Shown: positions 49,401 through 56,206 of the stretch, one piece after another
How the letters are laid out: every line of letters begins with the position of its first letter
Position numbering within the stretch: the first letter of the stretch is position 1
Virus record (IMG/VR): IMGVR_UViG_3300027631_000002
Location: 115,627-179,626 of that record
Reading direction: 5' to 3' (one strand)
From: a virus
Length of the DNA: 64,000 bases
Made by a program: the position numbers and the translations under genes
The notes under the pieces: model-generated
The model's database searches: none
The model's input: only the letters and a program-made list of their open reading frames with translations
What the model was told of the DNA's origin: nothing

Positions 49401-50558
49401 TTATTCTTTACATTTACAATCACAACTATCATCACAGTCACACTCTTCTTTTGAGTTGTCACAACAAGGACACCATTCTTGGTTACCTAGTCGTCTCGAT
49501 TGAGCTTTTAGTCTATTACCATAAGGATCTTGACGAGTTTCATCACCATTTGCACTGAAACCATCAGTTTTACCAGCCATAATCATAAGATTAGTTTCTG
49601 GTTGCATAGAGATAGTAGAACTTTGTAGTCCAGTAATTTGAGTTTGACTCTCATTAAAATCACCAAATGATTTAACTCTTCTTGTAGGTATATTAGTCTT
49701 AACTACGTTTTCTGGTTTATTAGTATCTTTAATAATAAACTCTTTAATGAATGGCCATAATTCTTCATGATCTAAATCTTGGCTTGAAAGAGCATCTTTC
49801 ATATGTTTAACATTTCCTGGATCATCATCAGAGAAACCAACTTTTGCAACAAATCCAATTTTTTGTGCATATCCATTTACATCAGTAATAAATTCTCTTA
49901 AAGCATCCTCTTTAGCTACTTCTGGATTGGCAGGTGAGCCACCTCTTGAAGGAGCAGAAACACCAACAAAGTGACATAAATCCAAGTAGTTTTTAACTAA
50001 TTCACTTTGAGAGAAGTTTGTAATACTTTCATAACTTTCTTCTTCTCTTGATTTACCAAAAAGTTGAAGAAACATAAGTAAACTATCATGCATTTTCTCT
50101 TTATCTTGTTGATCTAAACTGTCAATAATATATTCAACACCTTTTCTCATACCTTCTGATTCGTGTCCTCTTGCAGTAATAATAGCAAATACAGAACCAT
50201 TAGTTAAACATTCAATAAAATCTTCCCAAGCTGGGGCAAATGCTTCCATCTGTAATGCCTTAGCAACATCTTTTTTAAATATTTCTGGATCTTCTGTGTC
50301 TCTAAAGTTTCTAAATGCTGTATTATAGTCTAAACCAACAATAGTTTTCCCATCATATTCAAAATCTTCTTTTCCTATTTTAGAACGATAAACTGCAAAG
50401 TCTGCGGTACTCATACCAACTTCTTCACCATCTTCGGTTTGTACCATGATCTCAGTTGGCATATCCAAAATATTATTATCCCAGTCTAGTGCATAAAAAA
50501 GTAAAGTTCCTTTACCGGTAAAACTTTCTTTGATGAAATTATTAAATTTTAATAACAT
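49401..50558 (-). CDS. Tagged HAD-like protein with C-terminal Cys cluster
   Basis: The 385-residue protein starts MLLKFNNFIKESF, tag with I-K-E/S. A HAD-type core follows: LLFYALDWDNNILDMPTEI (motif I, D-x-D), VFAIITARGHE (motif II) and VGFSDDDPGNVKHM (motif IV acidic pair). A second internal FNES (SFGDFNESQTQ) near residue 300 could be another processing site. The end is CPCCDNSKEECDCDDSCDCK, a dense metal-binding Cys cluster. A phosphohydrolase acting on a nucleotide or DNA end is likely, substrate unknown. Confidence 0.72.
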   Translation of the reverse strand: MLLKFNNFIKESFTGKGTLLFYALDWDNNILDMPTEIMVQTEDGEEVGMSTADFAVYRSKIGKEDFEYDGKTIVGLDYNTAFRNFRDTEDPEIFKKDVAKALQMEAFAPAWEDFIECLTNGSVFAIITARGHESEGMRKGVEYIIDSLDQQDKEKMHDSLLMFLQLFGKSREEESYESITNFSQSELVKNYLDLCHFVGVSAPSRGGSPANPEVAKEDALREFITDVNGYAQKIGFVAKVGFSDDDPGNVKHMKDALSSQDLDHEELWPFIKEFIIKDTNKPENVVKTNIPTRRVKSFGDFNESQTQITGLQSSTISMQPETNLMIMAGKTDGFSANGDETRQDPYGNRLKAQSRRLGNQEWCPCCDNSKEECDCDDSCDCKCKE

Positions 50559-50578
50559 AGTATTATAATATTTTTTAT

Positions 50579-50588
50579 TATATATTAA
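50579..50588 (-). promoter_or_regulatory. Late-promoter-like TTAATATATA, 20 nt before ATG
   Basis: Minus-strand motif upstream of the HAD-like gene. Confidence 0.45.
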
Positions 50589-50603
50589 ATTTCATTTATA
50601 AAA

Positions 50604-50626
50604 AAAAGAGGACTAAATCCTCTTTC
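50604..50626 (-). terminator. Terminator of the acidic protein gene
   Basis: Stem AAAGAGGA/TCCTCTTT with CTAAA loop. Confidence 0.75.
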
Positions 50627-50630
50627 TTAT

Positions 50631-50939
50631 TTATCTTTTATTGAAAAAAGATTGAAAAGATTCTAGTGCCTGACCTTCTTCTTCGTCTTCATCTTCTTCT
50701 GATTCTTGACCTTCTGATTCTTCGTCTCCGAAATCTTCTTCTTCGTCTTGACCATCAAAATCTTTAAATCCTTTAACGTCATCATCGTCTTCTTGACCTT
50801 CTTGACTTTGTCCTTCTTCAGGAGTTTCAAGAGTAAATTCTTCAACTGTTTCACCATCTAATTCAGCTTTAACAGTTACGACACCGTCAACTTCTTCGAT
50901 TTCGATTTCATATCCAAGTACTTCAACTTTAGTTTTCAT
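50631..50939 (-). CDS. Acidic low-complexity protein, 102 residues
   Basis: Residues 1-40 form a small beta unit (MKTKVEVLGYEIEIEEVDG, TVKAELDGETVEEF). Residues 41-90 are almost only Glu, Asp, Gly, Gln and Ser. The C-terminus is ALESFQSFFNKR. It could be a DNA mimic or a chaperone-like acidic protein; nothing specific is visible. Confidence 0.6.
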   Translation of the reverse strand: MKTKVEVLGYEIEIEEVDGVVTVKAELDGETVEEFTLETPEEGQSQEGQEDDDDVKGFKDFDGQDEEEDFGDEESEGQESEEDEDEEEGQALESFQSFFNKR

Positions 50940-50959
50940 ATATGTTATTATTTTTTTAT

Positions 50960-50969
50960 TATATATTAA
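50960..50969 (-). promoter_or_regulatory. Late-promoter-like TTAATATATA, 20 nt before ATG
   Basis: Minus-strand motif upstream of the acidic protein gene. Confidence 0.45.
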
Positions 50970-50986
50970 ATTATTAAACGTCTTTT

Positions 50987-51637
50987 TTACACTTTTACAT
51001 ACTTATAATCAAGATTCGGTAGTTTACTCTTAATAACTTTAGTAGCACCTTTTAAATACTTTATATTATCATCGTAAAATATAACCTTATTAAATCCAGT
51101 TTTCTCAACCAGTTCAACAATCTTTTCACCTTTCCAACCACCCGCATTATAGTGATTTTCATAAGGATACATATGAAGTCCATATTTAGGATATTCTAAT
51201 CCTAACTCTTTCATAATTTTTTCAATTTTATCTCTAATCTTTTCTGAACGAGCGGTTACTATACATTTATTCTCTACTGAATTATAAAAATCTACCAGTT
51301 CCAATGTTTCTGTTGGTAAACTTAAATCAGTTGTTCCAAATATATCTGGTGCGGTAAGATAAACTCTTTTGCCTTTTCTAACCCAGTTTCCTTTTACTTC
51401 AATATTCTCACTTGGATCTTCTACATAAATTCTACCATCTTGCCATTTTAAATCTGACTTATTTACACCAATACTTTTAGTTGATTTATCTACTATTTCT
51501 TTTATAGAAACATCTTCTGTTAAGTATTCAATAACAAATCCTTCAAATTCTGGCGTGTTTACAAGAGTATCATCAAAATCGAACACGTATAATGTGTCAT
51601 TTCTATCAAATGTCTCGAAAATCTTTAAATACTTCAT
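50987..51637 (-). CDS. Tagged HAD-superfamily phosphatase
   Basis: The 216-residue protein begins MKYLKIFETFDRND, tag with I-F-E. A complete HAD core follows: LYVFDFDDTLVNTPEF (motif I), CIVTARSEKI (motif II), GGWKGEKIVELV (motif III Lys) and KVIFYDDNIKYL (motif IV). It resembles 5'-nucleotidase or polynucleotide 3'-phosphatase relatives. Substrate unknown. It is the second tagged HAD protein within 1.5 kb. Confidence 0.8.
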   Translation of the reverse strand: MKYLKIFETFDRNDTLYVFDFDDTLVNTPEFEGFVIEYLTEDVSIKEIVDKSTKSIGVNKSDLKWQDGRIYVEDPSENIEVKGNWVRKGKRVYLTAPDIFGTTDLSLPTETLELVDFYNSVENKCIVTARSEKIRDKIEKIMKELGLEYPKYGLHMYPYENHYNAGGWKGEKIVELVEKTGFNKVIFYDDNIKYLKGATKVIKSKLPNLDYKYVKV

Positions 51638-51642
51638 ATCAT

Positions 51643-51652
51643 TATATATTAA
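51643..51652 (-). promoter_or_regulatory. Late-promoter-like TTAATATATA, 5 nt before ATG
   Basis: Minus-strand motif followed by ATGAT and the ATG of the HAD phosphatase gene; short-spacing class. Confidence 0.5.
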
Positions 51653-51697
51653 ACTTTTACTCTATTTTATAATAAAAACAAAAAATAAAATTCTTAA

Positions 51698-52357
51698 ATG
51701 AAAAACGACTTACAAAAATTTCTACGAAGTCAATCTATTTCAAGCACCTTTCAAGACAATTACTTTAAACACTTACAACGAAAAAATAGTACTCCTATGT
51801 TATTAGAGAGTAACGGTATGTCAGTTGATGTTTTTTCAAAGTTACTGGATGATCGAATTATCTTTCTATCTACTGAAGTTGATGAATATGTCACGAACAT
51901 AATCAAAGCACAACTTCTTTATCTAGAATCTGAAAGTGATGAAGACATATCAATCTATATTGATAGCCCAGGTGGTTCGGTTTATACTGGATTAGGCTTA
52001 CTTGATGTAATGGACTTTGTTAAACCAGACATTGTTACAATCAATACGGGGCTCGCTGCATCGATGGCTGCCGTAATTCTATGTTCTGGTACAAAAGGTA
52101 AGAGAATGGCTCTTAAAAGAAGTAGAACGATGATACACCAACCATTATCCTATGCTGGATATCAACAAGCATCTGATTTAGAGATTGAAGTAAAAGAGAT
52201 AAACTCTTTGAAAAAAGAACTTTATGAAATAATTTCTGATAAATCTGGACAAGCTTTTGATAAAGTTGCTAAAGACGGTGATAGAGATTATTGGATGACC
52301 GCACCAGATGCAAAAAAGTATGGAATTATCGATGAGATAATATTAAAAAGAAAATAA
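51698..52357 (+). CDS. clpP: ATP-dependent Clp protease proteolytic subunit (ClpP)
   Basis: The 219-residue serine peptidase has ISIYIDSPGGSVYTGLGL (oxyanion region), GLAASMAAVIL with the catalytic Ser, RTMIHQPLSYAG with the catalytic His and DRDYWMTAPDA with the catalytic Asp region. All are in the canonical spacing. The 35-residue N-terminus resembles Bacteroidetes ClpP propeptides in length but not obviously in sequence. ClpP degrades unfolded and ssrA-tagged proteins with ClpX or ClpA. A phage copy could work with host ClpX. A capsid-maturation role is less likely because a gp21 protease is present. Confidence 0.92.
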   Translation: MKNDLQKFLRSQSISSTFQDNYFKHLQRKNSTPMLLESNGMSVDVFSKLLDDRIIFLSTEVDEYVTNIIKAQLLYLESESDEDISIYIDSPGGSVYTGLGLLDVMDFVKPDIVTINTGLAASMAAVILCSGTKGKRMALKRSRTMIHQPLSYAGYQQASDLEIEVKEINSLKKELYEIISDKSGQAFDKVAKDGDRDYWMTAPDAKKYGIIDEIILKRK

Positions 52358-52362
52358 TATGA

Positions 52363-52827
52363 ATGGAAGATATAACATTTCTATCGGATGATGAAAAAGT
52401 TCAAAAGTTAGTAGCTGACGTAAAACATAAGTTTAGTGTATTTAGTGTAAGTAATACTTTGTTTCCAAAAAATGAAATTAGTGATACTGATTTAAAAATT
52501 TTCTTTGAGAAAATTTCAGATAGAACAACTAAAATTTTAAATGCACCAAATGGTATTCTTACTAAAGTTGTAGGAAGTCAAGTTTTACAAAATACCTATA
52601 GTGTGGTGACATCACAGAACTCTACATTAGATGAACTAGCACAGAGTGTTATTGGTTATTTAAAAGATGTTGAAGTTATTGGATTTTATGACTTGACGTA
52701 TGATCCTAATACTAGTCGATACAATATAAGATTATATAAGTTTGAAGATGAATTGCGTTTAAAGGCAATTACACGAGAAAATAAAATAGATGATATATTA
52801 AAAGACAATAATATAGGATTCTTTTAA
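52363..52827 (+). CDS. Hypothetical protein downstream of clpP, 154 residues
   Basis: The protein starts MEDITFLSDDEKVQKLVADV and ends in a beta-rich part (EVIGFYDLTYDPNTSRYNIR). It lies 5 nt after clpP, so is probably co-transcribed. No adaptor or protease motif recognised. Confidence 0.6.
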   Translation: MEDITFLSDDEKVQKLVADVKHKFSVFSVSNTLFPKNEISDTDLKIFFEKISDRTTKILNAPNGILTKVVGSQVLQNTYSVVTSQNSTLDELAQSVIGYLKDVEVIGFYDLTYDPNTSRYNIRLYKFEDELRLKAITRENKIDDILKDNNIGFF

Positions 52828-52828
52828 A

Positions 52829-52858
52829 CAAAAAAACCACTCAATTGAGTGGTTTTTT
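52829..52858. terminator. Bidirectional terminator
   Basis: Stem AACCACTCAA/TTGAGTGGTT with A/T flanks between convergent genes. Confidence 0.85.
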
Positions 52859-52860
52859 AA

Positions 52861-53172
52861 TTATGCTTGATCTCCGTTTTCTGGTTTAGCTTTTGGCTTT
52901 CTTCTTCTACGTGGTTTAGCTTTTTTCTCAGCAACAACTTCTGTTGAAACCTCTTCTACTTTAACTTCTTCAGTTTTCTTAATAGCAGGTGTTCTTTTTG
53001 CTTTAATCTCTTTAGCAGTTACTTTAGTTTCCACAGCTTGTGCTGGTACTTCTTTTACTACTTCTTTTTTAATTTCCACAGCTTTTACTGCTGGTACTTT
53101 TACTTCTGGAGTTGGACAAGTTTCTGTCTCTTTTGCTCCAAAAATTCCTTTTAAGAATTTGAATAATCCCAT
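52861..53172 (-). CDS. Lys/Val/Glu-rich low-complexity protein, 103 residues
   Basis: A short hydrophobic start (MGLFKFLKGIFGAKE) is followed by repeats rich in KxVxxKEV and a very basic RRRRKPKAKP end. It resembles histone-H1-like tails and may bind nucleic acid. A TTGAATATATA element lies about 22 nt upstream. Confidence 0.6.
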   Translation of the reverse strand: MGLFKFLKGIFGAKETETCPTPEVKVPAVKAVEIKKEVVKEVPAQAVETKVTAKEIKAKRTPAIKKTEEVKVEEVSTEVVAEKKAKPRRRRKPKAKPENGDQA

Positions 53173-53194
53173 AATATTTAATTTATTTTTTTAT

Positions 53195-53204
53195 TATATA
53201 TTCA
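53195..53204 (-). promoter_or_regulatory. Variant late-promoter-like TGAATATATA, 22 nt before ATG
   Basis: One mismatch from TTAATATATA on the minus strand. The rest of 53205-53295 codes for nothing I can support. Confidence 0.35.
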
Positions 53205-53295
53205 ATTTACTCTTTCCCCTTTGTAAAAAACCCCAAAAAAACGACAAAAACTTCGTAAACTAAACAAACACAAGGTTTTTATATATAATAATGAG

Positions 53296-54396
53296 ATGAA
53301 ACTTAGATATGATAAAGATAAAGAAGAGTTAGTAGTCACAGAAGCAAGTAGAGTTGAATATCATCAGTTATCACTGTGGTTGACTCGTCATGTCAAAGGT
53401 TGGAAATATCAACCTGCGGTGAAAATGGGAGTTTGGGATGGTAAAAAATCATTCTTTAGAGATGGTAAAATAAATCTAGGTTTATGGAAAGAAGCTATGC
53501 GAGGATGTAAAGAAATTGATGCTCCTTTTATACTTGAAAATAAAGAGGATTTCCCAATCAATAGAGATGTTACTCTAGAAAAAGTTCAAGACTTCTGTAA
53601 AGACTTCTTTAAAACTCATAAAATGAAAAAAGATGGTGAAATAGTTCCTTTTATGCCATACGACCATCAAATTGAAGCTGCTTATAAAATACTAAAGAAT
53701 AGATTTTGTATGGCAGAGGTGGCAACTTCAGGTGGTAAATCTTTAATCATATCAATAGTTATGTTTTACACTTTAAAACACACTGACCCTAATGCAAAAT
53801 TCTTAATAATAGTTCCGTCAATCACTTTAGTTACACAGTTTTATGATAATATAGTTGAGTATAACTATGGTTTGAATAACCTTCTACAAATGAGAGAAAG
53901 TAAAATTGAAAAATTTGAAGATCTAAATAATGGACATATACCTTGTACGGTTAGAGTAGAAGAAGTAATGTCTGATAGACCAAGAAAGTTTTCTGGTACA
54001 GAAAATCCTAATGTTTATATTGGTACTTATCAATCTTTAGAAAAGTGGCCAAAAAAATTCTTTCAACAATTTCATACAGTTATTACAGATGAGTGTTTAC
54101 ATCCTGATAGTTTAATTAATATGTCTGATGGTTTTCTAAAAAAAATATCAGATATTAAAATAGGTGAATATGTTAAAACAATTAATGAAGTTACTAAAGA
54201 AATTGAAGATAAAAAAGTTGAATATATTTATGAAAATTTATCCATATTAAATGATATGTATGAAATTGAGATGGAAGATGGTAAAATATTAAAAATTACC
54301 GGAAATCATAAAGTTTATACAAAAGAATATATTTGGAAAAAAGTAGAAGATTTATCTGAAAATGATGAAATTATAGATTTTAACTTTAATATATAA
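53296..54396 (+). CDS. uvsW: UvsW helicase N-terminal part ending in N-intein
   Basis: The 366-residue protein is the first half of a UvsW-type superfamily 2 helicase, used in T4 for replication-fork and recombination remodelling. FMPYDHQIEAAYKIL and EVATSGGKSLIISIVMF (Walker A) lead to VITDE, the start of motif II. Directly after DE the sequence becomes intein: Cys 267 (CLHPDSLINMSDG), block B LKITGNHKVYT, then a stop 100 residues on. The DECH box is therefore interrupted between E and C. The second half is encoded at 55243-56163 and begins with the C-intein, so function requires trans-splicing. Combined extein length is about 537, near T4 UvsW (503). Confidence 0.9.
   Translation: MKLRYDKDKEELVVTEASRVEYHQLSLWLTRHVKGWKYQPAVKMGVWDGKKSFFRDGKINLGLWKEAMRGCKEIDAPFILENKEDFPINRDVTLEKVQDFCKDFFKTHKMKKDGEIVPFMPYDHQIEAAYKILKNRFCMAEVATSGGKSLIISIVMFYTLKHTDPNAKFLIIVPSITLVTQFYDNIVEYNYGLNNLLQMRESKIEKFEDLNNGHIPCTVRVEEVMSDRPRKFSGTENPNVYIGTYQSLEKWPKKFFQQFHTVITDECLHPDSLINMSDGFLKKISDIKIGEYVKTINEVTKEIEDKKVEYIYENLSILNDMYEIEMEDGKILKITGNHKVYTKEYIWKKVEDLSENDEIIDFNFNI
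54094..54393 (+). other. Split intein, N-terminal fragment (100 residues)
   Basis: The fragment runs from Cys1 to the stop codon. Features are C-L-x-P-D-S-L-I at the start, DIKIGEYV, and the block B T-x-x-H motif ITGNHKVY. Length resembles known natural N-inteins from phage-like fractured genes (about 90-120 residues). No endonuclease domain lies in the fragment. Confidence 0.88.
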
Positions 54397-54413
54397 TTAA
54401 AAAACAGAAACAC

Positions 54414-55253
54414 ATGGATCAAAGTCAAAAAGATAAAATATATGAACTTATCAACAAAAATAAATTTAGTATATTTAATAATAAGAAAAATAAAGAAGAA
54501 AGATTTTTATCCTTTTTTAAAGATAATAATATAATACTACCTATTGAAATTGATATTAATATTTATAATGTAATTTCCTATTTGAAAAATATTGACACTA
54601 AATGTAAAATAGATGAATGTAATAATAATAGAATTTTTATAGGTATTAGGAATGATAATAGAACAGAATATGGATTTAAAAAATTTTGCACCAAGGAATG
54701 TGAATATAAAGGAATTTCATTAAGACAAATTGGTAGTGGTAATACATGTCATAGGATGACTGAGGAGAGTTTTAAATCTATGTGTGAGAAAAATTCAATT
54801 ATTATGAAAGAAAAAATTAAAAATGGAGAATTTACACCAAATATAACAAATAGTTGGAATTATGGTACATCATATCTTATAATTAATAGTAAAAAGATTA
54901 AATATAGATCTTCTTGGGAAGCATTCTTTCATTTATGTAATAATGAACTGGAATATGAAAAGTTGAGAATTGAATATAAATATAACAATGAATCACATAA
55001 TTACATTGTTGATTTTATTGATATAAAAAATAAAAAGTTATATGAAATAAAACCAATATCACAATTAGATAAACCAGTTGTTAAAATTAAAGAAGAATAT
55101 TGTTTAAAATGGTGTGAAGAAAATGATTATGAGTTAGTATTTATAACGGAAGATTGGTATATTAAAAATTTAAACAAATTTAAAATACTTTTAGAAGATC
55201 AGCCTGATGGTATAAATATTTATAAAAAATTAAAAAAATTTGATGAGAATTAA
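54414..55253 (+). CDS. Endonuclease gene lodged between split-intein halves
   Basis: The 279-residue protein sits 17 nt after the N-intein stop and overlaps the C-intein gene by 11 nt. The N-terminal part has a Cys pair region (CKIDECNNNRIF, FCTKECEYKG). The C-terminal part is a PD-(D/E)XK nuclease of the TnsA/VSR-like kind: IKYRSSWEAFFHLC, then NYIVDFIDIKNKKLYEIKP, then CEENDYELVFITED. It most likely cuts intein-less uvsW alleles and so spreads the element. Free-standing endonucleases between split-intein halves are known from metagenomic fractured genes. Confidence 0.82.
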   Translation: MDQSQKDKIYELINKNKFSIFNNKKNKEERFLSFFKDNNIILPIEIDINIYNVISYLKNIDTKCKIDECNNNRIFIGIRNDNRTEYGFKKFCTKECEYKGISLRQIGSGNTCHRMTEESFKSMCEKNSIIMKEKIKNGEFTPNITNSWNYGTSYLIINSKKIKYRSSWEAFFHLCNNELEYEKLRIEYKYNNESHNYIVDFIDIKNKKLYEIKPISQLDKPVVKIKEEYCLKWCEENDYELVFITEDWYIKNLNKFKILLEDQPDGINIYKKLKKFDEN

Positions 55254-55347
55254 AAAAATTAAAAAAATAGAACATAATGATAATGTTTATAATTTAAGAA
55301 TAGAAGACAATCATAATTATTTTGTAGATGGATTATGTGTTAGTAAT
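55243..55347 (+). other. Split intein, C-terminal fragment (35 residues)
   Basis: Block F (VYNLRIEDNHNYFV) and block G (GLCVSN then Cys) are intact. The terminal Asn and the +1 Cys needed for trans-splicing are present, and the length is typical of natural C-inteins. Confidence 0.88.
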
Positions 55348-56163
55348 TGTCATCAAGCAAAAGCCAAGTCATACACTAATATACTTGAGTCAACATTCAC
55401 TCATGCATATTCTAGATTTGGTGTCTCCGGAACCACACCAACAGATGAAACTTGTGAAATATTGACCATTCAATCTGTCTTAGGACCTAAAATAACAGAG
55501 GTTTCTGCTGATGAATTAAAGAAGAAGGGTATTATTACTCCAATGGAAATAAAGGCTGTTATAATGAATCATAATGACCTAGAGTTTCATGAAAGATTAA
55601 AACTGATAAGAAAAAGTGGTGATGGTAAGGCGGCATTTGATTTAGAGAAAGCTTATGCACATCAATCTGAAAAAAGATTAGTTTTTATTAGAAAGATTGT
55701 TGAAAAGTGTACTAATAATACTTTATTATTATTTCATACAATTGATAATGGTCAAAGAATATTTCAGAAATTAAAAGATGAACTACCAGATAAAGAATTC
55801 TATTATATTGATGGTGAGATAAGTGGTAAGAAAAGAGAAGAGATTAAAAAATTGATGGAGGTAACTTCTGATAAAGTTAAAGTACTTGTAGCTTCTTTTG
55901 GAACACTTTCTACCGGTGTGAGTATAAATGCTATTTTCAATGTTATATTTACTGACTCATTCAAATCAGAGCAGATTATTATTCAAAGTATTGGTCGTGG
56001 ACTTCGTTTACATACTGATAAAGATAAGGTAAACATTTTTGATTTAGTTGATATATTCAATCCAAATGATATGTCTAATATACTTTATAGACATTTTAAA
56101 GAAAGAGAGGGATTTTATAATAAAAGAAAATACCCATACAAGATAATAAAAATCAATTTGTAA
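55243..56163 (+). CDS. uvsW: C-intein plus UvsW helicase C-terminal part
   Basis: The ATG start gives 306 residues, and the TTG one codon earlier is less likely. Residues 1-35 are a C-intein: MRIKKIKKIEHNDNVYNLRI with NHNYFVDGLCVSN as blocks F and G, ending in Asn 35 and followed by Cys 36 (CHQAKAKS) as +1 extein residue. The remainder holds helicase motifs III-VI: FGVSGTTPTDE, LLLFHTIDNGQRIF, LVASFGTLSTGVSINAI and IIQSIGRGLRLHTDKD (Arg finger). Splicing would restore TDE-CHQAKA, the intact motif II. Confidence 0.9.
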   Translation: MRIKKIKKIEHNDNVYNLRIEDNHNYFVDGLCVSNCHQAKAKSYTNILESTFTHAYSRFGVSGTTPTDETCEILTIQSVLGPKITEVSADELKKKGIITPMEIKAVIMNHNDLEFHERLKLIRKSGDGKAAFDLEKAYAHQSEKRLVFIRKIVEKCTNNTLLLFHTIDNGQRIFQKLKDELPDKEFYYIDGEISGKKREEIKKLMEVTSDKVKVLVASFGTLSTGVSINAIFNVIFTDSFKSEQIIIQSIGRGLRLHTDKDKVNIFDLVDIFNPNDMSNILYRHFKEREGFYNKRKYPYKIIKINL

Positions 56164-56173
56164 CGACACTATC

Positions 56174-56183
56174 TTTATATATA
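56174..56183 (+). promoter_or_regulatory. Late-promoter-like TTTATATATA, 23 nt before ATG
   Basis: The element precedes the baseplate hub-type gene; longer spacing class. Confidence 0.45.
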
Positions 56184-56206
56184 ATAGATAAAATTTATTA
56201 TATTTA

